Shown piece after piece: positions 29,387-37,680 of a DNA stretch of 64,000 nt. The stretch comes from Methylorubrum salsuginis (GTDB taxonomy: Bacteria; Pseudomonadota; Alphaproteobacteria; Rhizobiales; Beijerinckiaceae). Both the position numbers and the translations under genes were made by a program. Each line of letters opens with the position of its first letter. The first letter of the stretch is position 1. The DNA is taken from NCBI RefSeq assembly GCF_900114375.1, contig NZ_FOSV01000005.1:1-64000 (forward strand), written 5' to 3'. The notes beneath the pieces are model-generated. The model searched no databases. It was given only the letters and a program-made list of their open reading frames with translations, and was not told the origin of the DNA.

Positions 29387-29401
29387 GTTCCCCACCTGTT
29401 C
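29387..29401. promoter_or_regulatory. LexA (SOS) box GTTC-N7-GTTC
   Basis: GTTC (29387-29390), seven bases CCCACCT, then GTTC (29398-29401) matches the direct-repeat LexA operator described for alphaproteobacteria. It lies in the lexA promoter region, consistent with autorepression. A further GAAC at 29374-29377 is off spacing. Confidence 0.8.
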
Positions 29402-29450
29402 CGCAAGGGCGCGCTCGGCCGTTTCGGTGCTGCGCGGACGCTCGAAACGT

Positions 29451-29488
29451 CAAAAGAAAAGGGCGGCGGAGCCGAAGCTCCACCGCCC
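29451..29488 (-). terminator. Rho-independent terminator of the DUF1236 gene
   Basis: On the minus strand a 12-bp stem with one mismatch (GGGCGG and GGAGC arms) closed by a TTCG tetraloop spans 29488-29461. It is followed by TTTTCTTTTG. It lies 22 bp beyond the stop of the Gly-rich DUF1236 gene, a textbook intrinsic terminator. Confidence 0.85.
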
Positions 29489-29510
29489 CTCGTGCGGATC
29501 CGGAACTGGA

Positions 29511-30449
29511 TCAGGCGGGAATCACGTCCACGATCTCGTAGGTGTCGGGATCGATGATGACGATGTCGTCGCGGACCAGGATGAACCGGAAGCCGCGATA
29601 GGCCGGCACCAGGGTCACGATCGCCGGCGGCAGCGTGTGGAGCGTAATCGAGCGCGGGATCGCCGTGCCGACGCTGAGCCCGAAATTCACGTTGGTCACC
29701 CGCGTGACGTTCGTGCTGGTGATCGATTGGCGGAACTCGGTGCGCTGGGTGCTGCTCAGGCTGCGCGAGGCGCCGCGGGCCTCGGAGACGTTGCCGCCGC
29801 GGCCGCCCCGGTCGGCAGCGCCATCCCGGCCACCGCGTTCGCCGCGCTCGGCCCCGTCACGACCGCTCTTCTCGCCGGCCGCGTCCTTGCCGCCACGTTC
29901 GCCGCGCTCGGCGCCGTCACGGCCTCCACGCTCGCCCGCCGCATCCTTGCCGCCGCGCTCGCCGCGCTCGGCACCATCACGGGCCCCCTTCTCGCCGGCC
30001 GCATCCTTGCCGCCGCGCTCGGCGCCGTCACGACCGCCCTTCTCACCCGCGGCGTCCTTGCCGCCGCGCTCGCCCGCCGCGCCCTTGCCGCCCGGCTCAC
30101 CGCCGCGCATCGCGCCACCGGCGCCACCGGCGCCACCGCCTTCGCCGCCGCGCATGGCACCGCCCGCGCCACCGCCTTCACCGCCGCGCATGGCGCCGCC
30201 TGCACCGCCCGCGCCGCCGGCCTCGCCGCCGCGCATCGCGCCGCCACCGCCGGCTCCGCCGCCGGGACCACCCGCGCCGCCGCCCGCACCTCCGGCACCC
30301 ATCCCGGCGCCCCCGCCTGCACCACCTCCGGCAGCGCCACCCGCGCCACCGCCGGCGCCACCGCCCCCAGGGCCGCCCTGCGCGAAGGCCGTCGCGGCGC
30401 CGAGCACGAGGATGGCCGCCGTCGCCGTGCTGCGTAAGAACTTGCTCAT
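29511..30449 (-). CDS. exported Gly-rich DUF1236 protein
   Basis: A 312-residue protein with a signal peptide (MSKFLRSTATAAILVLGAATAFA, cut near residue 24). A Gly-rich region with several AMRGGE motifs follows (about 25-115). Next come four copies of a 17-20-residue charged repeat around GGKDAAGE and RDGAERGER (about 118-200). The C-terminal DUF1236 region contains ITSTNVTRVTNVNFGLSVGTAIP and ends IDPDTYEIVDVIP. DUF1236 proteins are periplasmic or outer-surface proteins of unknown function in Rhizobiales. The repeat region has a 60-bp DNA period and may vary between strains. A strong terminator follows. Confidence 0.82.
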   Translation of the reverse strand: MSKFLRSTATAAILVLGAATAFAQGGPGGGGAGGGAGGAAGGGAGGGAGMGAGGAGGGAGGPGGGAGGGGAMRGGEAGGAGGAGGAMRGGEGGGAGGAMRGGEGGGAGGAGGAMRGGEPGGKGAAGERGGKDAAGEKGGRDGAERGGKDAAGEKGARDGAERGERGGKDAAGERGGRDGAERGERGGKDAAGEKSGRDGAERGERGGRDGAADRGGRGGNVSEARGASRSLSSTQRTEFRQSITSTNVTRVTNVNFGLSVGTAIPRSITLHTLPPAIVTLVPAYRGFRFILVRDDIVIIDPDTYEIVDVIPA

Positions 30450-30952
30450 GGTTCGCTTCCGTCCCCTACGCGACGCTGCCCACAGCGTCGAAACCGGCCT
30501 CGCAACGGCCGGTGCGGACAAACCGTTCCGCGAATCGCTCGCGTTTTCCGCGTAATGACTGGACGAACGTGGCCGTGAGCCGGCGTAGTTGCCGTGTCGG
30601 CCCACGCGACCAGCATCGACCGAGCCTGATCTTGCCGACATTTCGACGATCATAGATCAATATTTGAAGTGCCGGTGGGGGACGGTGGCGTGGCAGGATG
30701 TGCGTTCCTGTCTCGCGTGAGACAGCCGTCGCGGCGGGCCCGCCGCTCGGAGCATGGGCCCGGCGGCCTTCGGAGAGAACCGCAGCCCCACAAGACCCAT
30801 CGGCGATGATCCTGCTCATCGCCGATGGCCCCCGCGACGGCGGGGCGGCGGGCGTCCGCCGGACGCTCGGAACGGGACCATCGGTCCTGTTCCGTGCCAC
30901 ATGGTATCGGAGCCGAGAGAGCCGGCCCGGATTGCGAACGCGGGACGATTCT
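30450..30952. other. intergenic region with two hairpins
   Basis: These 503 bp separate the DUF1236 gene and the BKACE gene, both on the minus strand. I see no convincing gene. The stretch near 30600-30670 is relatively AT-rich and may hold the DUF1236 promoter. A small hairpin (CTGTCTC/GAGACAG, 30708-30725) and a perfect 13-bp hairpin at 30797-30828 are present. Confidence 0.55.
30797..30828. repeat. perfect 13-bp inverted repeat
   Basis: CCATCGGCGATGA and TCATCGCCGATGG form an uninterrupted 13-bp stem with the 6-nt loop TCCTGC. No U-tract flanks it on either strand, so it is not a classical intrinsic terminator. It could be an operator, an mRNA stabiliser or the Rho-assisted end of the BKACE transcript. 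Confidence 0.75.
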
Positions 30953-31777
30953 TCAGGCGAGATGCAACATGGCCCGCGCCTCGGCCGGCGTTGCCGGGCG
31001 GGCGCCGTGTTCGGCGCAGATCTCGACGGCGAGGCGCACGAGCGCGGCATTGCCGTCGGCGAGTTCGGTTTTCGAGAGGCGGATGTTGTCCTCAAGCCCC
31101 GTTCGGATGCCGGTGGCGCCGCGCGCCAGCGCCCAGCCGATCGCCTCGCGCTGGAACCGGCCGATGCCGAAGGCGCCCCAGCTGGCCTGCGGCAGCAGAC
31201 GGCGTGTCTCGGTCAGCAGCAGGTCGAGGCAATGCGGGTCGGCCGGCATGGCGTCCGCGATGCCGAGCACGAATTGAACGTGGGCGCGCGCGTCGATGCG
31301 GCCGGCATCGATCAGGCGGCGGGCATTGTGGAGATGCGAGAGATCGAAGATCTCGATCTCCGGCCGCACCCCGTTCGTTCGCATCCGCTCGACGAGGGCG
31401 GTGTAGAGTGGGGCCGGGTTCTGGTAGACGCCGCCCGAAAAGTTGGTCGAGCCGGTGGTGAGCGAGGCCATGTCCGGCCGGTGGGCGAGGCAGGCGCCGC
31501 GCAAAGCCGCATCCGGCTCCGCGCCACTGGTTGAGAATTGGACGATCATGCCGGGGCAGTGGCGGCGGATGCCCTCCTGCACCCGGGCGAAGCGGTCGGG
31601 ATCGTGGGAGGGGGTCTCGTCGTCCTCGCGCACGTGGATATGGGCGAGGGCGGCGCCGGCCTCGTAGGCGGCCTGGGTCGATTCGATCTGCTCGGCCGGG
31701 GTGATCGGCACGGTCGGGTTGTCGGCCTTGCAGGCGACCGAGCCGGTGATCGCCACCGTGACGACGACGGGCCGCAT
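30953..31777 (-). CDS. beta-keto acid cleavage enzyme (BKACE, DUF849 family)
   Basis: A 274-residue TIM-barrel protein of the BKACE family. Family members condense a beta-keto acid with acetyl-CoA and cleave it into a CoA ester and acetoacetate, using a metal held by the HIH motif. That motif is visible as AHIHVRE (about 45-51), and the N-terminal VTVAITGSVACKADNPTVPITP strand fits. The C-terminal GLEDNIRL is also typical. The gene starts 11 bp after the tartrate-dehydrogenase-like gene, so the dehydrogenase may make the keto acid that this enzyme cleaves (inference). The exact substrate is unknown. Confidence 0.88.
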   Translation of the reverse strand: MRPVVVTVAITGSVACKADNPTVPITPAEQIESTQAAYEAGAALAHIHVREDDETPSHDPDRFARVQEGIRRHCPGMIVQFSTSGAEPDAALRGACLAHRPDMASLTTGSTNFSGGVYQNPAPLYTALVERMRTNGVRPEIEIFDLSHLHNARRLIDAGRIDARAHVQFVLGIADAMPADPHCLDLLLTETRRLLPQASWGAFGIGRFQREAIGWALARGATGIRTGLEDNIRLSKTELADGNAALVRLAVEICAEHGARPATPAEARAMLHLA

Positions 31778-31788
31778 GATCGTTTCTC

Positions 31789-32868
31789 CTACCCCAGGGC
31801 CTCTTCGACGGCCCGGCCGCAGGCGGCGGTGTCGGCGTTGCCGCCGAGATCGCGCGTGCGCAGGGTCTTCTCCGAGAGCACCCGCTCGATGGCCGTGACG
31901 ATCTCGGCCGCCGCCTCCCGCTCGCCGAGATGCTCCAGCATCATCGCCCCCGACCAGATCTGGCCGATCGGGTTGGCGAGCCCCTGGCCGGCGATGTCGG
32001 GGGCCGAGCCGTGGACCGGCTCGAACACCGAAGGGTACTGGCGCTCCGGGTTGATGTTGCCGGAAGGCGCGATGCCGATGGTGCCGGTGCAGGCCGGTCC
32101 CAGATCGGACAGGATGTCGCCGAAGAGGTTGGAGGCCACCACCACGTCGAACCGGTCGGGGTTCAGCACGAAATGCGCCGTCAGGATGTCGATGTGGTAT
32201 TGGTCCCAGCGCACGTCCGGGTAGCTCTCGGCCACCGCCCGCACCCGCTCGTCCCAGTACGGCATGGTGATCGAGATGCCGTTGGACTTCGTGGCCGAGG
32301 TCAGGTGCCGCTTCGGCCGGCTCTGCGCAAGTTCGAAGGCGAAGCGCAGGACGCGATCCGTGCCGTGACGGGTGAAGATCGATTCCTGCACGGCGAATTC
32401 GCGGTCCGTGCCGGGAAACATCCGGCCGCCCGCGTTGGAATACTCGCCCTCGGTGTTCTCGCGGACCACCCAGAAATCGATGTCGCCGGGCTCGCGGCCG
32501 GCGAGCGGGCTCTTCACGCCCGGCATCAGCCGCACCGGCCGCAGGTTGACGTATTGGTCGAACTCGCGCCGGAACAGGATCAGCGAGCCCCAGAGCGAGA
32601 TGTGGTCGGGCACCCGGTCCGGCATGCCGACGGCGCCGAAATAGATCGCGTGGTGCGATCCGATCCGCGCCTTCCAGTCCTCGGGCATCATCCGCCCGTG
32701 GGCCTCGTAATAGTCGCAGGAGGCGAAATCGAACCAGTCCTGACGCAGCTCGAAGCCGTGGCGCCGGGCCACCCGCTCCAGCACGCGCACGCCCTCCGGC
32801 ACGACTTCCTTGCCGATGCCGTCGCCGGGGATGACCGCGATGCGATAGCTGCGCTTGCCGTCCGTCAC
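31789..32868 (-). CDS. tartrate/D-malate dehydrogenase-like beta-decarboxylating dehydrogenase
   Basis: A 359-residue member of the isocitrate/isopropylmalate dehydrogenase family. The nucleotide loop is IPGDGIGKEVVPEG. The substrate-binding blocks are WVVRENTEGEYS and the Tyr/Lys pair region RHLTSATKSNGI. The metal-binding block is VVVASNLFGDILSDLGP. The overall pattern resembles tartrate dehydrogenases (TtuC/DmlA) more than LeuB, because the RENTEGEYSN and SLILFRREFDQY blocks match. It oxidises a 2-hydroxy acid with NAD and divalent metal. It is cotranscribed with the BKACE gene. Confidence 0.88.
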   Translation of the reverse strand: MTDGKRSYRIAVIPGDGIGKEVVPEGVRVLERVARRHGFELRQDWFDFASCDYYEAHGRMMPEDWKARIGSHHAIYFGAVGMPDRVPDHISLWGSLILFRREFDQYVNLRPVRLMPGVKSPLAGREPGDIDFWVVRENTEGEYSNAGGRMFPGTDREFAVQESIFTRHGTDRVLRFAFELAQSRPKRHLTSATKSNGISITMPYWDERVRAVAESYPDVRWDQYHIDILTAHFVLNPDRFDVVVASNLFGDILSDLGPACTGTIGIAPSGNINPERQYPSVFEPVHGSAPDIAGQGLANPIGQIWSGAMMLEHLGEREAAAEIVTAIERVLSEKTLRTRDLGGNADTAACGRAVEEALG

Positions 32869-32948
32869 ATCATCCTCCGCGGCGCGACCTTTCGGCCTCA
32901 GTTGCGCCGCAGGGCCCCGGCGTCAATGCCGGGCGAGGCGAAGCGGTG

Positions 32949-33386
32949 TCAGTTGATCGAGCCTGTCGTCTCGCCGGGGCAGGTCTCGAGACGCGAACGC
33001 AGGACGCGCCGGAGGCGCACGGCCTGAGAGCCCGCGGCGCTGTCGAGGGTCCCGATCAGGGCTTCCGGCCCGGCGGTGCCGTGGAAGCTGACGAGCCCGG
33101 CCTCGGTCTCGACCCGGAAGGCGACGTCCTTGGTAGCGTCGTCCACCGTCACCGTGGTGAGAACCGGCGCCCGCAGGCCCGCGCCCTCGTAGATCAGGCC
33201 GTCGCCGTTGGGCGAGCGCTTGAGGGTGATGCGCCGCCCCGCCTGCGCCCCGTCCTCCGGCATGGTGCAGAGGTCGGCATAGACCCAGGTGCCGGAGACC
33301 CAGCCGGGCCGGGCCTCGGCCGCACCCGAAAGTGCGATGCCGGACCCGACGAGGATGCCGAGGAGGCTACGGTGCAGCATCGTCAT
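32949..33386 (-). CDS. exported protein of unknown function
   Basis: A 145-residue protein with a signal peptide (MTMLHRSLLGILVGSGIAL, cleavage near AEA, about residue 25). The mature domain of about 120 residues begins RPGWVSGTWVYADLCTMP and ends LETCPGETTGSIN. Two cysteines could form a disulphide. The start at 33386 has GAGGATGAG upstream; ATG 33380 is an alternative. It has no recognised family and is probably periplasmic. The neighbours on either side are unrelated enzymes. Confidence 0.65.
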   Translation of the reverse strand: MTMLHRSLLGILVGSGIALSGAAEARPGWVSGTWVYADLCTMPEDGAQAGRRITLKRSPNGDGLIYEGAGLRAPVLTTVTVDDATKDVAFRVETEAGLVSFHGTAGPEALIGTLDSAAGSQAVRLRRVLRSRLETCPGETTGSIN

Positions 33387-33507
33387 CCCGGTCTCATCCT
33401 CGATCAGGCGGCACGTCGGCCGCGACGAGAACCGAAGATGCCGGGCCGCCGCGGGTTCCCCCGGCCCAAGCAAGAGCCGTGCGAAACGACACGCACGGGA
33501 AGCGGGC

Positions 33508-34416
33508 TCAGCGCGCGTTCCAGGCGGCGCGGCCCTCCCGATCGAGGGCCTCGAACTCGTCCGCGCTCAAGCGGACCTCGGCACCCGCGGCGTTCTGGGC
33601 GAGATGGTCGGGATCGCCCGTGCCGGGGATCGGCAGCATCACCGGCGAGCGCCTGAGCAGCCATGCCAGCGCCACCGCTCCGGCACCGACGCCGTGGCTC
33701 CCGGCGATGGTCGAGAGCGCGGAGGCCGGCCCGGCGAGCGCACCCTTGTCGAGGGGCGCCCAGGGGATGAAGCCGATGCCATCGGCCTCGCAATGGGCCA
33801 ACACCGCCTCGCTGGTGCGATCGACGAGGTTGTAGCGGTTCTGCACGGTCGCGACGGGGAAGAAGCGTTGGGCCGCCTCGATCTCCTCGACGGAGACTTC
33901 CGAGAGGCCGACATGGCGGATCAGTCCCTCCTCCCGCATCCGGGCGATGGCCGCGAACTGGGCCTCGCGCGGGCAATCCGGGCCGATGCGGTGGAGCTGC
34001 CACAGGTCGATGCGCTCGACGCCGAGCCGCCGCAGGCTCATCAGCACGCATTGGCGCAGGTAATCCGGGTTGCCCACGGGCCGCCAGATGTCCGGCCCGT
34101 GCCGGGTCAGTCCGCCCTTCGTGGCGATCACCAGCCCGTCATAGGGGTGGAGCGCCTCGCGGATCAGCTCCTCGCTGACGAAAGGGCCGTAGCTGTCGGC
34201 GGTATCGATCAGGTCGATGCCGTGGCCGGGTACGGCGCGCAACGTGGCGAGCGCCTTCCCGCGATCCGGCGGGTCGCCCCAGATGCCGGAGCCGGTGATC
34301 CGCATCGCCCCGAAGCCGAGGCGATTCACGGTGAGGTCGCCGCCGATGGCGAAGGTGCCGGAGGCCGTCACGCTGGTCGTGCCGTGTGTCGTGCCGCGTC
34401 TCATGCCGCGTCTCAT
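33508..34416 (-). CDS. aldo/keto reductase
   Basis: A protein of about 302 residues with the AKR barrel. The catalytic tetrad is visible: Asp and Tyr in DTADSYGPF, Lys in IATKGG, His in WQLHRIG. The NADPH-binding end shows [14 protein letters not shown]. It reduces aldehydes or ketones with NADPH; the substrate is unknown. The start region contains a 12-bp tandem duplication that gives two in-frame ATGs (34416, 34404), and the frame is open to 34470. The conserved domain starts about 20 residues later, so any of these is possible. Confidence 0.9.
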   Translation of the reverse strand: MRRGMRRGTTHGTTSVTASGTFAIGGDLTVNRLGFGAMRITGSGIWGDPPDRGKALATLRAVPGHGIDLIDTADSYGPFVSEELIREALHPYDGLVIATKGGLTRHGPDIWRPVGNPDYLRQCVLMSLRRLGVERIDLWQLHRIGPDCPREAQFAAIARMREEGLIRHVGLSEVSVEEIEAAQRFFPVATVQNRYNLVDRTSEAVLAHCEADGIGFIPWAPLDKGALAGPASALSTIAGSHGVGAGAVALAWLLRRSPVMLPIPGTGDPDHLAQNAAGAEVRLSADEFEALDREGRAAWNAR

Positions 34417-34497
34417 GCCTCTTGCCCTGCCTGTTTCCCTGTCCGGGTCGCGATCCGGTCGTCGAGGCAACCCGGACAGGGGCGGCGAGGTCCCGGA

Positions 34498-35046
34498 TCA
34501 GGCCGGCAGCCACTCCCCCTTGTCGGTGCGGCAGACCAGAGCCGTCGGCAGATCGGTGGCCCCCGAGCCGCCGATGGAGGCCGTGGTGTCGAGGGCTCGG
34601 CACACGCGACCGGCCTGGGCGGTCTGCGGCGCGGCCGCCTGCGGCCGAACCGTGATCGCGCGCGCCTTGCCGTCGTTGCCGGTGTAGCTGAGGTAGCGCG
34701 GCTGGTTGCTCGCGGCAGCGGCGATCTGCGCGTTGCGGATGCGCTCCTTGTCCTGCGCGTCGAGGGCGGTCAGGACGGCGCAGCCGACGCCGCCGACGGC
34801 ACCGCCGATCAGCGCGCCCGCCCCCGCGGCCCGTCCGCCCCCGGCTGCCGCGCCGATCAGGGTGCCGACCACGGCGCCGCCGATGGTGGCCGCGGCGCAG
34901 CGCCCGATCGCGTCGCCGACCGGATCGACGGCGCCGACCGCCGCCGATCCGGCTTGGCGCGAACTCGTGCATCCGGAGAGCGGCCCGGCCAACAGGCCGC
35001 CCACGCAGACTGCGATGCCGGCTGCCTTGAAGGACTTTCGCAACAT
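34498..35046 (-). CDS. lipoprotein with glycine-zipper region
   Basis: A 182-residue protein beginning MLRKSFKAAGIAVCVGGLLAG with a lipobox LSGC (Cys about 26), so it is probably an outer-membrane lipoprotein. A glycine-zipper-like membrane segment follows (about 45-90, GGAVVGTLIGAAAGGG). The C-terminal domain ends with conserved-looking CRALDTTASIGGSG and LVCRTDKGEW. Similar surface-antigen-2-like lipoproteins are common in proteobacteria, but the role is unknown. It is read from its own unit between the reductase and the next operon. Confidence 0.72.
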   Translation of the reverse strand: MLRKSFKAAGIAVCVGGLLAGPLSGCTSSRQAGSAAVGAVDPVGDAIGRCAAATIGGAVVGTLIGAAAGGGRAAGAGALIGGAVGGVGCAVLTALDAQDKERIRNAQIAAAASNQPRYLSYTGNDGKARAITVRPQAAAPQTAQAGRVCRALDTTASIGGSGATDLPTALVCRTDKGEWLPA

Positions 35047-35113
35047 CGTAAAACATGCCCCCGGGCCGTCTTGTCCGATGGACGGCGGCGCGACCCTCAC
35101 CGCCTCCAAAGCG

Positions 35114-36358
35114 TCAAAACTGTCCGTCCTCGACCCGCTCGATCTCGAAACGCAGATCCTCGCGCTTCGCCGCGTTCGATCCGCCGAAGACGACGCCGGG
35201 GTCCGAGATCCGGCCGGTGGCGGTCGTCCCCTTGAGGGTCAGTTCGAGATTGCGCGCGCCGCCGAAGGGGAGCTTCGTGCGGTTCCTGGGCTCGCCCTGC
35301 GGGTCGAGGAACCAGACCTGCGCGAAGCGGCCGTCGCCGCGGACCTCGCAGGTCGCGCCGCGGCACAGCATCTTGCCGAAGACGGGCGTCGCGGTGCTCT
35401 TCGAAAAGGTCGTCTCGATCCAGCTGTTGACGAGGTCGCCCTGCGCGGTCGCCGCGAGCCTGAGCTGGAGCGGGATGCGCTGGTCGATGTAGTCGATGAA
35501 GCCGGCATAGGCCCGAAGGGTGGCGGGCTCCGGCTGAAGCCGCGGCAGACCGTCGGAGCGGGCCGCGGCGAGGACGCCCTTCGCGCCGAGGACGAGTGCG
35601 CGGGCGAATTCGAGGCTCGCCCCCTCCCCCAGTTGCGCACCCGCGAGGTAGACCTCGGCCCGGCCGAAATCGAGGCCGCTGCGCTCGGCCAGCGCGAAGC
35701 CCTTCTCCCGTGCACCGGCGGTCTCCGTCGCCTCACCCTTGGGCACGACCTGGAACGGACTGACCACGATGAAGCGCGGCAGGCCGTGGTTCGGATCGGC
35801 GAGCCGACCGCCGTTCAGGAGCGCCCGCAACACGCTGCCGGGCTGCACCGGGACCGCCGCGATCGCCTCGGCGCGCTTGGCGACCTGGGCCAGGGCTCGG
35901 GCGAGACCGTTGGAGAAGGCTTCGCGGGTCTTCTTGAGTCGGGCGCCGCTGTCGCCTCCGGTGAAGACGTCCCATTGCGTGTCGGCCGCGCGCGCCCGCT
36001 CGACCTCCTCGCTCGGGAGGTTGGGTGAGCAACCGACGAACAGCGGCGTCATCTCGCTGCCGTCGCGGCGGGCGACCAGCAGGGTGAGGCGCTCGCGCGG
36101 CGCCAGGGTGCCGGTGCCGACCTCGCGGGCATCCGCCGCCTCGACGACGATGCGCTTCCAGAGGGCGTTGCCCTCCGGCTTGCCCTCCACCATCGCCTCG
36201 TCGAGGACGATCACGGTCTGGCGGAGCGGCTTCGGCTCCTTGTCGCGCGGGCAGGCCGCCTCCTGGCGCAGGGCTTCGTAGCCGGTGAGCCCTTGGGCCG
36301 CGATGCCGGGCGCCGTCGCCGCGAGAAGGGCGAGGATGGGGAGGGCGATGAGGCGCAT
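35114..36358 (-). CDS. secreted protein of an OmpA-linked operon, unknown function
   Basis: A 414-residue protein with a signal peptide (MRLIALPILALLAATAPGIAA, cleaved near residue 21). The mature part starts with a conserved-looking RQTVIVLDEAMVEG strand and later FIVVSPFQVVP, an alternating beta/alpha pattern that recalls a von Willebrand A fold without a clear DxSxS metal site. A C-terminal beta-rich part follows. Its start lies 17 bp after the membrane protein gene, so it closes a three-gene operon. No family was recognised with confidence. Confidence 0.7.
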   Translation of the reverse strand: MRLIALPILALLAATAPGIAAQGLTGYEALRQEAACPRDKEPKPLRQTVIVLDEAMVEGKPEGNALWKRIVVEAADAREVGTGTLAPRERLTLLVARRDGSEMTPLFVGCSPNLPSEEVERARAADTQWDVFTGGDSGARLKKTREAFSNGLARALAQVAKRAEAIAAVPVQPGSVLRALLNGGRLADPNHGLPRFIVVSPFQVVPKGEATETAGAREKGFALAERSGLDFGRAEVYLAGAQLGEGASLEFARALVLGAKGVLAAARSDGLPRLQPEPATLRAYAGFIDYIDQRIPLQLRLAATAQGDLVNSWIETTFSKSTATPVFGKMLCRGATCEVRGDGRFAQVWFLDPQGEPRNRTKLPFGGARNLELTLKGTTATGRISDPGVVFGGSNAAKREDLRFEIERVEDGQF

Positions 36359-36375
36359 GGAGGAGCCGTCCCAGG

Positions 36376-37680
36376 TCAGACGTAGCCGAGGTGGAGGCGC
36401 TGGCGCAGGTAGGCCTCCCCGTCGAGTTCGCGCGTCGTGTCGACATCGCCGGAGGTCAGATCCTCGTAGACGAAGCGCGTATGGATTCCGCGCTGGCGCG
36501 CCTGCACGAGGAGGCGGCTGCGGTAGTTTTCGAGCAGCGCGAGCACCCGTGCATCGAGCTTGCGCACCTCCTCGAAGCCGGCGCGATAACGGGTGTGGTT
36601 AGGCAGGCTCTTGGCCTGGTCCGCCTCGCGGCGGTCGGCCTGATCGCGGGCGCGCTGCGCCTCCTCGATGCGCTGGCGCTGCTTCGGCTCCAGCAGGGTC
36701 CGGTAGCGCTTGCGCAGCCGCGCGCGCAGCACCTCCAGCCGATGGCGCTCCTCCATGAAGCTCGGGACCGGATCGTGGAACACGATCGCCCAGGCCAGAC
36801 CGATCGCGTAGACGAACACGTTCATGATGAGGGCGAGCCCGTAGATCGAGACGGTGCTGGCGCCCTCCTCGCCGAGCGCCTCGGACCGGGCGACCGCCTC
36901 GGCCACGAGATAGGAGCGGCTGAACACGATCGCCGCCGCACCGATCACGAGCAGCATGACGCCGACGCCGAGCAGCCGCAGGCTCTCGGCCTTGAGCCGA
37001 CCGGTCACGTTGTCGCCGAAGCGCTCGTTCCACTGCCGGATCACCTGGCCGATCAGGTGGCTGGAGAAGGCGAGGCCGAAGGCGATCAGGGTGACGCTGA
37101 TCGTCGCGAAAGCGGGGGTGAGGAAGTCGATCTTGAGGAAGGCCGAGAGGTTGACGGGGTATTCGGCCATCACGAACAGGAACAGGCCGAGAAAGTAGAA
37201 GCCCGGCCGCCAGGCCTGGGCGTCGCGCCCGTGCTCGGCGCGCTTGCGCTCGTACTCGGTGTGGAGCCGGCCGATCTCGCTGTTGAGATCGATGATCTCC
37301 TTGCGCTGGAAGAAGTTCGCCCGCTCGGTGGCGAGGTGGGCCTGCTTGGACTGCTCGATCCGGTCCTTCTCGGCCTCGACCAGGAAGCCCTCGTTGCCCG
37401 ACGAGGTCTTCACCTCGGCGAAGGCGCGCCGCACCTCCCCGAGGGCGGATTGCCGGGCGGAGGACACGTGCTGCTGGTACCAGGTTTGCATCGCACTGGT
37501 GAGGAGCGCCGGGCACTCGGCGCTCGCCCCTTGAGGCGCGGAGAGCGACAGGAGCGTCTGCTCGGCCTCCGCGTCGAGGCGTGCGCCGAGATCGCGCGCG
37601 AGGGCGCCGTCGGTGGAGACATCCAGGGATTGATACTCGGCCAGACTCATGGAGCAGGGACTCTTTGAAGCGGGACTCAT
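36376..37680 (-). CDS. membrane protein with long coiled coils, unknown function
   Basis: A 434-residue protein. A predicted coiled coil (about 75-150) precedes about five transmembrane helices (about 158-175, 188-214, 234-255, 278-302). A second charged helical region (about 305-360) and a soluble C-terminal part follow. Basic and acidic residues alternate in the manner of helical stalks. The ATG at 37680 overlaps the OmpA-family stop as ATGA; ATG 37650 is an alternative. Its position between a periplasmic OmpA-type protein and a secreted protein suggests an envelope-spanning complex (inference). No family was recognised. Confidence 0.72.
   Translation of the reverse strand: MSPASKSPCSMSLAEYQSLDVSTDGALARDLGARLDAEAEQTLLSLSAPQGASAECPALLTSAMQTWYQQHVSSARQSALGEVRRAFAEVKTSSGNEGFLVEAEKDRIEQSKQAHLATERANFFQRKEIIDLNSEIGRLHTEYERKRAEHGRDAQAWRPGFYFLGLFLFVMAEYPVNLSAFLKIDFLTPAFATISVTLIAFGLAFSSHLIGQVIRQWNERFGDNVTGRLKAESLRLLGVGVMLLVIGAAAIVFSRSYLVAEAVARSEALGEEGASTVSIYGLALIMNVFVYAIGLAWAIVFHDPVPSFMEERHRLEVLRARLRKRYRTLLEPKQRQRIEEAQRARDQADRREADQAKSLPNHTRYRAGFEEVRKLDARVLALLENYRSRLLVQARQRGIHTRFVYEDLTSGDVDTTRELDGEAYLRQRLHLGYV

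Noticed and set aside
30698..31534. Plus-strand frame overlapping the BKACE gene
   Set aside because: Antisense to a clearly recognised enzyme, with biased Arg/Gly/Ala composition.
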